The notes under the pieces: model-generated
The model's database searches: none
What the model was told of the DNA's origin: nothing
The model's input: only the letters and a program-made list of their open reading frames with translations
Part shown: positions 16,052 through 22,692 of the stretch, one piece after another
Numbering within the stretch: position 1 is the first letter of the stretch
How the letters are laid out: every line of letters starts with the position of its first letter
DNA from: Collimonas sp. UBA1456
Lineage (GTDB): Bacteria > Pseudomonadota > Gammaproteobacteria > Burkholderiales > Burkholderiaceae_D
NCBI GenBank assembly: GCA_002325825.1
Contig: DCSW01000086.1
Location: forward strand, 1 to 22,692
Direction: 5' to 3'
Length of the DNA: 22,692 nucleotides
Made by a program: the position numbers and the translations under genes

Positions 16052-17183
16052 ATGCGTGCAGCGCTAGCTGGAGTCGAATTCGGTAAAGGCGACTTTGTCG
16101 CAAGTCTGGACGAGCTTTCCTTGCTGGCCAGTTCGGCTGGTGCGGTGCCTACGGTGACGATCATCGATAAGCGCAGCAGTCCCGATGCCTCTCTGTTTAT
16201 CGGTTCCGGAAAGGAGCAGGAAATTGCCGATGCGGTGCTCGATGATGGGCTCGATATCGTCATTTTTAATCATACTTTATCACCGGCGCAGCAGTGTAAT
16301 CTTGAGCGCGTTCTCAAGGTGCGTGTCCTCGATCGTACCAGCCTGATACTTGATGTCTTGGCCACAAGAGCTAAAAGCCATGAGGGTAAGGTGCAAGTAG
16401 AGCTTGCTCAATTGCAGCATTTGGCGACGCGCCCGATACGCGGCTGGACTCATCTTGAACGGCAAAAAGATGGTATCGGCTTACGTGGTCCAGGTGAAAC
16501 CCAGCTTGAAACCGATCGTCGCCTGTTGGGCGATCGCGTCAAGGTTTTGCGCGCACGGTTGGAAAAATTGCATAGGCAGCACGACACTCAACGGCGTGCG
16601 CGCCGTCGTAGTTCGGCCATTTCCATTTCGCTTGTCGGTTACACTAATGCCGGCAAATCAATCCTGTTTAATGCGCTGACGAAAGCTGGGGTGTACGCTG
16701 CGGACTAGTTGTTTGCAACTCTGGATACCACTTCCAGGTGCGTTTATCTCGGCGAGGCGGGCAGCATGGTGATTTCCGATACCGTCGGTTTCATTCGCGA
16801 ATTGCCTCCCCAACTAGTTGCGGCATTTCGTGCAACGCTGGAAGAAATCATTCCTGCCGATTTGCTATTACATGTGATCGATGCCGCCAACCCTGTGCAA
16901 GTGGAGCAGATCAAGAAAGTCAACCTGGTGCTCAAGAAAATTGACGCAGATCATATTCCGCAGATTTTGGTGTGGAATAAAATTGATGCGGCAGAACTGA
17001 CGCCAGCGGTGGAACATGATGGGTATGATAAAATTCAACGAGTTTTTATTAGCGCGAAAAAAAGGTATCGGTCTTGATTTGTTGCGGTAGATAATCGTCG
17101 AATTTGTGACGCAAAATCAGGAGCTGCTGAATTATTCGACTCCGGTTGCAGAGATCGAGGAACAGTACATTAGACAGGTGTGA
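16052..17183 (+). pseudogene. hflX: GTPase HflX, broken by nonsense changes and a frameshift
   Basis: HflX is a GTPase that splits stalled ribosomes. The region encodes a full HflX-like protein of about 377 codons if lesions are ignored, including the N-terminal domain with FIGSGKEQEIADAV and GLRGPGETQLETDRR, and the G domain. Four defects are visible. The P-loop reads NAGKSI where GKST is expected. TAG at 16706-16708 falls where AADQLFATLDTTSR is expected, so a Gln codon CAG became TAG. One extra A in the A7 tract at 17057-17063 shifts the frame after ISAKK. In the restored frame another TAG lies at 17088-17090, again where Gln is expected. The original stop is probably TGA 17181-17183. The first open part (218 residues) lacks most of the G domain. 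Downstream hflK and hflC are intact. Confidence 0.9.
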
Positions 17184-17266
17184 GATAGCACTAAATCATC
17201 GCCCCTGACACAGGCCTCTAAAGAGCATTCCAACCCCTTATTCATTTACTTAAAGATAACGATCGA

Positions 17267-18574
17267 ATGCTTGGTATCTTATTCAAAAAACTGGGCTTGA
17301 AATTTTCGCTGAATGACCCGCAATGGGGTCGTAATTCGCAAAATGACAACAAGCAAAATAACAATGGCAAAAAGCCAAATAATGGCCCTCCAGATCTGGA
17401 TAAGCTGTGGCAAGATTTTAATCAGCGTCTGAAACGCCTGCTTGGCAGCAAAAATGGTGGTGGCGGCGATTCCAGCGGCGGCGGTTTTAATTCGGATTTG
17501 AAAGGTGCCGGTATCGGCGTCGGTGCGATTGCCGTGGTGGCGTTCCTGCTGTGGCTGGCAAGCGGCTTTTTTACGGTGCAGGAAGGTCAGACCGGGGTTG
17601 TCATGACGTTCGACAAATATAGTCATTCGACCACACCGGGCTTTAACTGGCGCTGGTCATATCCGATCCAAAGCCACGAAATCGTCAATGTCTCGCAAGT
17701 GCGGACGGTTGAGGTCGGGTATCGCGCCAATGCCAAGAACAAGCAGCCGAAGGAAGCCCTGATGCTGACTGATGATGAAAACATCATCGACATTCAGTTT
17801 GCGGTGCAATACACGCTGAAAAGCGCTTCAGACTGGATTTTCAATATCCGCGATCCAGAAGAAACAGTGCGCCAAGTTGCTGAAACATCGATTCGCGAGA
17901 TCGTCGGCAAAAACAAGATGGATTTTGTACTGTATGAAGGCCGTGAAAAAGTGGCGCAGGATACCAGCCAATTGATGCAGCAGATACTGGATCGCTATAA
18001 GGCTGGTGTGCAGATCACCAATGTCACGATGCAGGGCGTACAGCCACCGGAGCAAGTCCAGGCTGCTTTTGACGATGCAGTCAAGGCTGGGCAGGACCGT
18101 GAGCGGCAAAAGAACGAAGGCCAGGCATATGCCAACGACGTTATTCCAAAGGCCCGCGGCGCTGCGTCGCGCTTGCTGGAGGAAGCTGAGGCTTATAGTG
18201 CACGGGTAACGGCTAATGCCGAGGGTGATGCTTCACGTTTTAAGCAGATCTTGAATGAATATCAGAAAGCGCCGACAGTGACGCGCGATCGTATGTACTT
18301 GGATACCATGCAACAAATTTTTGCTAACACAACAAAAGTGATTGTTGACGCTAAGAGCGGCAACAATTTATTGTATTTGCCATTGGACAAGCTGATCTCG
18401 CAATCGGCGGCTAGTGCGATATCGAATAGCAGTGCCGCTGGCGCTGCCGACACAGCTTCTGGATCCGTTTCGGCACCAGCGTTAAAGGATATTGTGGCAC
18501 CGACGGAATCGCGCGCGCAAGCTGATGATCGCTCTCGTGATAGCCGCGACTTTCGTGATAGGGAGGGCCGATAA
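17267..18574 (+). CDS. hflK: FtsH protease regulator HflK
   Basis: HflK forms with HflC a membrane complex that encloses and modulates the FtsH protease. The 435-residue product has an N-terminal Asn/Gly/Lys-rich cytoplasmic region, a membrane span at about 82-103, an SPFH/prohibitin domain at about 103-290, a coiled-coil segment rich in Ala, Glu and Arg, and a C-terminal Ser/Asp/Arg-rich tail. The length is typical (about 420-450). A weak ribosome-binding site precedes the ATG, 83 bases after the hflX remnant. Its stop overlaps the hflC start by one base. Confidence 0.95.
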   Translation: MLGILFKKLGLKFSLNDPQWGRNSQNDNKQNNNGKKPNNGPPDLDKLWQDFNQRLKRLLGSKNGGGGDSSGGGFNSDLKGAGIGVGAIAVVAFLLWLASGFFTVQEGQTGVVMTFDKYSHSTTPGFNWRWSYPIQSHEIVNVSQVRTVEVGYRANAKNKQPKEALMLTDDENIIDIQFAVQYTLKSASDWIFNIRDPEETVRQVAETSIREIVGKNKMDFVLYEGREKVAQDTSQLMQQILDRYKAGVQITNVTMQGVQPPEQVQAAFDDAVKAGQDRERQKNEGQAYANDVIPKARGAASRLLEEAEAYSARVTANAEGDASRFKQILNEYQKAPTVTRDRMYLDTMQQIFANTTKVIVDAKSGNNLLYLPLDKLISQSAASAISNSSAAGAADTASGSVSAPALKDIVAPTESRAQADDRSRDSRDFRDREGR

Positions 18575-19482
18575 TGAATCGTTTTATTGTAGCTGTTATA
18601 GGTACATTTATCGTTCTGATGGTGTTGTCGTCGACGATCTTCGTGGTCAATCAGCGTCAGTACGCCATTTTGTTTGCCTTCGGCGAAGTCAAACAGGTCA
18701 TCAGCGATCCAGGCTTGAATTTCAAGCTGCCGCCGCCGTTCCAGAACGTGCTGTTCCTGGATAAGCGCATCCTGACTATCGATCCACCGGATACCGACCG
18801 TTTCATCACAGCCGAGAAAATGAATATCCTGATCGATGCTTTTGTCAAATGGCGTATCAATGATCCGAAACTGTATTTCGTCAGTTTCGGCGGTGACGAA
18901 AAACGCGCTCAGGATCGCATGTCGCAAATCGTCAAGGCAGCCTTGAATGATGAGATCACTAAGCGTACCGTGCGCGAAGTGATTTCCGGTCAGCGTGGCA
19001 AGGTGATGAACTCGATTCGTCAAAAGGTGCAAGATGAATCCAAGCAGATCGGTGTTGATATCATTGATGTGCGTTTGAAGCGAGTCGATTATGTCGATCA
19101 GATCAACTCCTCGGTTTACGATCGGATGAAATCCGAACGTCTGCGGGTAGCCAACGAATTGCGTTCTACCGGTTCTGCTGAGTCGGAAAAAATTCGTGCC
19201 GATGCCGACAAGCAGCGTACGGTGATCCTGGCGGAAGCCTATCGCGACGCAGAAAAAATGCGTGGTGAAGGTGACGCCAAGGCTTCGCAGATTTATGCCA
19301 AGGCATTCGGACAAGATCCCGAGTTCTACAAGTTTTATCGTAGTCTGGAAGCATACCGCGCCAGCTTCAAGACTCGCCAAGATCTGATGGTGATTGATCC
19401 GAATTCGGAATTCTTCAAGTATTTCCGGAGTCCGGTCGGCGGCGCTGCTGCAGCTATCAAAAAACAAATTAACCGTAATTAA
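18574..19482 (+). CDS. hflC: FtsH protease regulator HflC
   Basis: HflC is the partner of HflK in the FtsH-associated membrane complex. The 302-residue product has an N-terminal membrane anchor at about 4-25, the SPFH domain starting near NQRQYAILFAFGEVK, and the conserved C-terminal segment with GEGDAKASQIYAKAFGQDPEFY and a FFKYFRSP motif. GGGAGGG at about 18561-18567, inside the end of hflK, is its ribosome-binding site, and the genes overlap in TAATG, implying coupled translation for equal dosage. Transcription ends at the hairpin at 19516. Confidence 0.96.
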   Translation: MNRFIVAVIGTFIVLMVLSSTIFVVNQRQYAILFAFGEVKQVISDPGLNFKLPPPFQNVLFLDKRILTIDPPDTDRFITAEKMNILIDAFVKWRINDPKLYFVSFGGDEKRAQDRMSQIVKAALNDEITKRTVREVISGQRGKVMNSIRQKVQDESKQIGVDIIDVRLKRVDYVDQINSSVYDRMKSERLRVANELRSTGSAESEKIRADADKQRTVILAEAYRDAEKMRGEGDAKASQIYAKAFGQDPEFYKFYRSLEAYRASFKTRQDLMVIDPNSEFFKYFRSPVGGAAAAIKKQINRN

Positions 19483-19515
19483 GTCGCATCAGGAACGACG
19501 ATAAATAACTGCACG

Positions 19516-19554
19516 GGAATGGCGCCTTCGCTTGGGGCGCCATTCCTTATTTTC
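19516..19554 (+). terminator. Rho-independent terminator after hflC
   Basis: GGAATGGCGCC (19516-19526) pairs perfectly with GGCGCCATTCC (19536-19546) across a nine-base loop, followed by a T-rich run (TTATTTTC). This 11-bp GC-rich stem is the strongest terminator in the window and closes the hfq-hflC unit. Confidence 0.88.
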
Positions 19555-19658
19555 GAGGCGTCACTGTTTGGCTTTCCAAATAACTGCGCCGGTGATTATT
19601 AATGATGTTGTTCCGATAAGAACTTAAGTGTCAGTTTTTAGGGAAATTTTTTCTAAAA

Positions 19659-19664
19659 TATAAT
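19659..19664 (+). promoter_or_regulatory. Candidate -10 box immediately before hisZ
   Basis: A perfect TATAAT ends six bases before the hisZ ATG, so transcription from it would start at or next to the A of the start codon and give a leaderless message. No clear -35 is seen at 16-18 bases and no Shine-Dalgarno sequence precedes the ATG. Confidence 0.4.
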
Positions 19665-19670
19665 CTTTAT

Positions 19671-20822
19671 ATGCTAAATTGGCTTCTCCCTGAAAATATT
19701 GCCGATGTCTTGCCGTCGGAAGCGCGCAAGATAGAGAATTTGCGTCGACTGATACTGGATAATTTCCACTTGTACGGTTATGAGTTGGTGATGCCGCCGA
19801 TGCTGGAATATCTGGAATCGCTACTGGCCGGCGTCGGCCAACATACCGACTTACGTACTTTCAAGCTAGTTGATCAGTTGTCGGGGCGCACTCTCGGCAT
19901 TCGTGCCGACATGACAATCCAGGTGGCGCGTATCGACGCTCATTTGCTCAACCGCGAATCGATTACTCGCTTGTGCTATGTCGGCAGTGTGTTGCATACT
20001 CGTCGATCTGGCTTGCATGCTACACGTGAGCCGTTGCAAATCGGCGCTGAAATCTATGGCCACCTGGGCCTGGAAGCGGATGTCGAAATGCAGGAGCTGC
20101 TGCTGGCGACCCTGGCTTTGGCGGGTATTACTCAGGTGCGCTTGGATCTGTGCCATGTCGGCATTTTGCGTACCATCATCGCAGGCGACGATGCCGCCAA
20201 GGTGAATGAGGCCGAGCTGGTGGCATTGCTTGAAGCCAAGGATTTGACAGGTTTGCGTACCATCAGCGTCAACTACAAGCCGGAAACCCGTGCTGCGCTG
20301 CTGGCACTGCCTGGTTTATACGGCGATGCTAGTGTCCTCAAGCAGGCGCGGCAGGTACTGCCGGAGCTGCCAGCCATCGGCAAGGCACTGGATGAACTAG
20401 AAACCCTGGCCGAAGCGGCGGGGAAAGATTGCGTGACGGTCGATTTAGCTGACTTACGCGGGTATCATTACGAGAGCGGCTTAATTTTTGCTGCGTATGC
20501 GCCTGGGTTGCCGAATGCATTGGCGCGCGGTGGCCGTTACGACGTTGGTGCGGCCTTTGGTCGTCCGCGTCCGGCGACAGGTTTTTCTATGGATTTGCGG
20601 GAGTTCGCGAGGCTGGTTCCCGTGGCGGTACGCAAGCGCGCGATTCATGCTCCGTGGGGGGGGGTAGACGCAGGCTTGAAAGAAAAAATCGTTGAATTGC
20701 GCAAGGCTGGGGAAGTTGTGATCCAGAGCCTGCCCGGCCATGAAAACGATCAAGACGAGTTCGATTGCGACCGTGCTGTCGTGCTCGAAAATGGAAACTG
20801 GATTCTACAAAATTTGGACTAA
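19671..20822 (+). CDS. hisZ: ATP phosphoribosyltransferase regulatory subunit HisZ
   Basis: HisZ is a HisRS-like protein without synthetase activity that combines with the short form of HisG to make the first enzyme of histidine biosynthesis. The 383-residue product starts with the family sequence NWLLPENIADVLPSEA and keeps the class II core (RTFKLVDQLSGR, GIRADMTIQVARIDAHLLNR) but lacks an anticodon-binding domain. Its presence implies that a short HisG is encoded elsewhere. The gene contains a G9 run at 20656-20664 but the frame is open throughout. It precedes purA with a three-base gap, as in other Burkholderiales. Confidence 0.93.
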   Translation: MLNWLLPENIADVLPSEARKIENLRRLILDNFHLYGYELVMPPMLEYLESLLAGVGQHTDLRTFKLVDQLSGRTLGIRADMTIQVARIDAHLLNRESITRLCYVGSVLHTRRSGLHATREPLQIGAEIYGHLGLEADVEMQELLLATLALAGITQVRLDLCHVGILRTIIAGDDAAKVNEAELVALLEAKDLTGLRTISVNYKPETRAALLALPGLYGDASVLKQARQVLPELPAIGKALDELETLAEAAGKDCVTVDLADLRGYHYESGLIFAAYAPGLPNALARGGRYDVGAAFGRPRPATGFSMDLREFARLVPVAVRKRAIHAPWGGVDAGLKEKIVELRKAGEVVIQSLPGHENDQDEFDCDRAVVLENGNWILQNLD

Positions 20823-20825
20823 GTG

Positions 20826-22139
20826 ATGTTACAGAAAAGCACCACAAAAAACGTCGTTGTGATTGGTACCCAATGGGGCGACGAAGGAAAAGGCAAGATC
20901 GTTGATTGGCTGACCGATCACGCGCAGGCAGTTGTGCGTTTTCAGGGTGGGCATAACGCTGGCCATACATTGGTGATTGGCGGTCACAAGACTGTATTGC
21001 AGTTGATTCCATCCGGTATCATGCGGCCAGGCGTCGCCTGCTACATCGGCAATGGCGCCGTGCTGTCGGTGCCCGATCTGCTACGCGAGATCGACAAACT
21101 GCAGGCGGCCGGTGTTGAGGTGGCGTCGCGTCTGAAAATTTCCGAGGCCTGCCCGATCATCTTGCCATACCACACCGCACTCGATGCGGCGCGGGAAGCG
21201 GGGCGCGGCGATGCCAAGATCGGCACTACCGGCAAGGGAATTGGTCCAGCTTATGAAGACAAGGTTGCCCGTCGTGCTATCCGCGTGGCCGATCTACTCA
21301 ACGAAGAACGTTTCGCGGAAAAGCTGAAAGCCAATCTCGAATACCATAATTTCGTCCTCACCAATTACCTCAAAGCGCCCGCCGTCGATTATCAAAAGAC
21401 GCTGGACGATGCGCTGGCAAACGTCGAACGTCTGCGCCCGATGGTGGCCGATGTGTCGAGCGACCTGTACGCAGCCTACAACGGCGGCGCCAGCTTGCTG
21501 TTCGAAGGTGCTCAGGGCAGCTTGCTGGACGTTGATCATGGTACTTACCCGTTCGTCACATCGAGCAACTGCGTGGCCGGCAATGCCGCTGCCGGCAGTG
21601 GTGTCGGCCCGAACATGTTGCATTACATCCTTGGCATCACTAAGGCTTACACCACGCGCGTCGGCTCCGGTCCGTTTCCGTCTGAGCTGCCAACCGATCA
21701 AGGCGTCGGCAAGCATATGGCCAGCGTCGGTCATGAGTTCGGCACAGTGACCGGCCGTCCCCGTCGTTGTGGTTGGTTCGATGCAGCGTTGCTGAAGCGT
21801 TCGGTACAAATCAATGGCGTGTCCGGCATGTGTCTGACCAAGCTGGATGTGCTGGATGGCCTGGAAACGCTGAAGCTGTGTACCGGCTATAGACTTAACG
21901 GCAAGACCGTGCATATTTTTCCGGTCGGTGCTGAAGAATCCATACTTTGCCAGCCTATCTATGAAGAAATGCCCGGCTGGAGCGAGTCGACGGTTGGCGC
22001 TAAATCGATAGACGTGTTGCCGGCTGTCGCCCGCGCTTATATCAAGCGGATCGAAGAATTGGTAGGCGTGCCCATCGATATAGTGTCGACCGGGCCGGAT
22101 CGTGAGGAAACTATCGTTCTGCGTCATCCATTTAAATAA
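20826..22139 (+). CDS. purA: Adenylosuccinate synthetase
   Basis: PurA makes adenylosuccinate from IMP, aspartate and GTP, the first committed step to AMP. The product from ATG 20826 is 437 residues, a normal length; GTG 20823, just after the hisZ stop, would add one residue. The P-loop-like GTQWGDEGKGK is at about 14-24 with catalytic Asp19, and GGHNAGHT follows with the catalytic histidine. The IMP-binding GTTGKGIGPAYEDK and the C-terminal guanine-binding STGPDREE are present. It is probably co-transcribed with hisZ and formerly with the downstream phosphoribosyltransferase gene. Confidence 0.97.
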   Translation: MLQKSTTKNVVVIGTQWGDEGKGKIVDWLTDHAQAVVRFQGGHNAGHTLVIGGHKTVLQLIPSGIMRPGVACYIGNGAVLSVPDLLREIDKLQAAGVEVASRLKISEACPIILPYHTALDAAREAGRGDAKIGTTGKGIGPAYEDKVARRAIRVADLLNEERFAEKLKANLEYHNFVLTNYLKAPAVDYQKTLDDALANVERLRPMVADVSSDLYAAYNGGASLLFEGAQGSLLDVDHGTYPFVTSSNCVAGNAAAGSGVGPNMLHYILGITKAYTTRVGSGPFPSELPTDQGVGKHMASVGHEFGTVTGRPRRCGWFDAALLKRSVQINGVSGMCLTKLDVLDGLETLKLCTGYRLNGKTVHIFPVGAEESILCQPIYEEMPGWSESTVGAKSIDVLPAVARAYIKRIEELVGVPIDIVSTGPDREETIVLRHPFK

Positions 22140-22146
22140 ACGCAAG

Positions 22147-22551
22147 ATGATGAACAAATCAGACGATCAGCACCTGTGGGTCTCGTGTGATACAGATCAC
22201 CGCATCATTAAAAAACTGGTTCTGGAACGTCTATGCCTCCGGCTGGCAGTTCCATCAGGTGCTGTTCCTGGTACGTGGCGGCTTGCGTCCGGGCGACGTA
22301 TTTTCGATGTGCCGTTGGCGATTTTTTCGACCAGTTCTTACCATGAAGACGGTGGGTACGGTGTGCAGTAAAAACTTGATATCAGCAAGCTCATCACAAT
22401 GAATCCCGGCGCTTTGTTCGGCTGAATCCTGGTGATGGACGATCCGGTCAATTCGGGCGTTACCTTGGATAATATTCTACATAACCTGAAAGAAAAATAT
22501 GCTCCGATGACGGTAGTGAAGTCTGCGACTATTTGATTGAATGCCTGTTCT
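22147..22551 (+). pseudogene. Phosphoribosyltransferase, decayed and truncated by an IS
   Basis: Pieces in two frames match a purine-type phosphoribosyltransferase that commonly follows purA in Burkholderiales: HLWVSCDTDHRII, then YASGWQFHQVLFLVRGGLRPGD, then IFDVPLAIFSTSSYHEDGG, then KLDISKLITM and VMDDPVNSGVTLDN. The last is a degraded form of the PRPP-binding DDLVDSG motif. Lesions are a frameshift near 22215, a probable ten-base deletion between short repeats near 22305, TAA at 22369-22371, TGA at 22423-22425, and TGA at 22534-22536 where Trp is expected. The similarity stops where the IS end begins (about 22551). Starts are possible at ATG 22147 or 22150. Confidence 0.82.
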
Positions 22552-22692
22552 TAGAGTCTGTTCGAAATCTTCCCAACATTTTTTCAATCTAATAATTAAA
22601 GCGAGGAAAGAAAAATTGACTAATTGCAGCCTGGTATTGAGCTGAACCCCACAATTTTTCCAAAGTTTTCTGCATTTTTCAAGACAGCCAAA
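22551..22692 (-). mobile_element. End of an IS5-like insertion sequence with the transposase C-terminus
   Basis: Read on the minus strand from the window edge, the frame gives FGCLEKCRKLWKNC, then LNTRLQLVNFSFLALIIR. This resembles the C-terminus of IS5-family transposases, in which a WKNCERKLNTSLQ-type motif precedes a hydrophobic end. The element appears to end at GAGTCTGTTCGAAATC (22554-22569), a plausible terminal inverted repeat. It is preceded by TTAG (22551-22554), which fits the YTAR or TNA target sites of the family. No stop codon occurs in this frame before the boundary, so the transposase end may be altered. The rest lies outside the window. Family assignment is from memory of motifs. 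Confidence 0.55.

Noticed and set aside
16709..17077. A stand-alone 122-residue GTPase fragment gene starting at TTG after the hflX amber codon
   Set aside because: It lacks a P-loop and a ribosome-binding site and simply continues HflX past the TAG.
2900..17090. TAG codons at or near Gln positions in rpoS and hflX, with no intact gene in the window ending in TAG, suggesting amber reassignment
   Set aside because: The broken genes also contain TAA and TGA stops and many frameshifts that reassignment cannot explain, and TAG is a rare stop in this group anyway.
18262..19467. A 401-codon open frame on the minus strand opposite hflK and hflC
   Set aside because: It is antisense to two well-conserved genes, has the skewed composition of a shadow frame, and no recognisable domain or ribosome-binding site.
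21294..22157. A 287-codon minus-strand open frame opposite purA
   Set aside because: It mirrors the codon structure of purA and shows no family resemblance; a shadow frame.

Overview
The window looks like chromosomal housekeeping DNA from a betaproteobacterium. Gene order and protein character point to Burkholderiales, most likely an Oxalobacteraceae-like lineage; this assignment rests on recalled synteny, not on a search. There are 18 intact protein genes, four broken genes and one insertion-sequence end. I see no tRNA, rRNA, CRISPR array, prophage or toxin/defence cassette.

Layout. Positions 204-3984 hold surE-pcm-nlpD-rpoS, the conserved stationary-phase and damage-repair cluster, but rpoS is a wreck with at least five frameshifts and five premature stops. 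rlmD follows (3996-5345). A Bax-inhibitor-1-family membrane protein gene (5405-6106, minus strand) converges on rlmD across a shared hairpin. A divergent spacer leads into ndk (6355), then rlmN-pilW-rodZ-ispG-hisS-yfgM-bamB-der (6909-15643), a long co-oriented run with short gaps or overlaps typical of one operon. hfq-hflX-hflK-hflC follows (15776-19482) and ends at a strong terminator. hisZ-purA (19671-22139) comes next, then a decayed phosphoribosyltransferase gene cut off by the end of an IS5-like element that runs off the right edge.

Function. The intact genes cover nucleotide metabolism (ndk, purA), histidine synthesis and charging (hisZ, hisS), isoprenoid synthesis (ispG), rRNA/tRNA modification (rlmD, rlmN), ribosome assembly (der), envelope assembly (bamB, yfgM, nlpD, rodZ), RNA regulation (hfq) and control of the FtsH protease (hflK, hflC). 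The damaged genes are conditional or accessory: the stationary-phase sigma factor, the type IV pilus pilotin, the ribosome-rescue GTPase HflX and a salvage-type phosphoribosyltransferase.

Interpretation. Four decayed genes in 22.7 kb, two frameshifts located in A7 tracts, nonsense changes consistent with C-to-T or G-to-A at conserved Gln and Trp codons, and an IS insertion in an already decayed gene together suggest a lineage in early genome erosion, such as a recent host-restricted symbiont or pathogen. This is inference. I did not find a convincing undescribed system. The most interesting content is the pattern of decay and a few regulatory oddities: a 17-bp hairpin over the ndk stop codon, possible leaderless starts at nlpD and hisZ, and a His-rich HisS tail.
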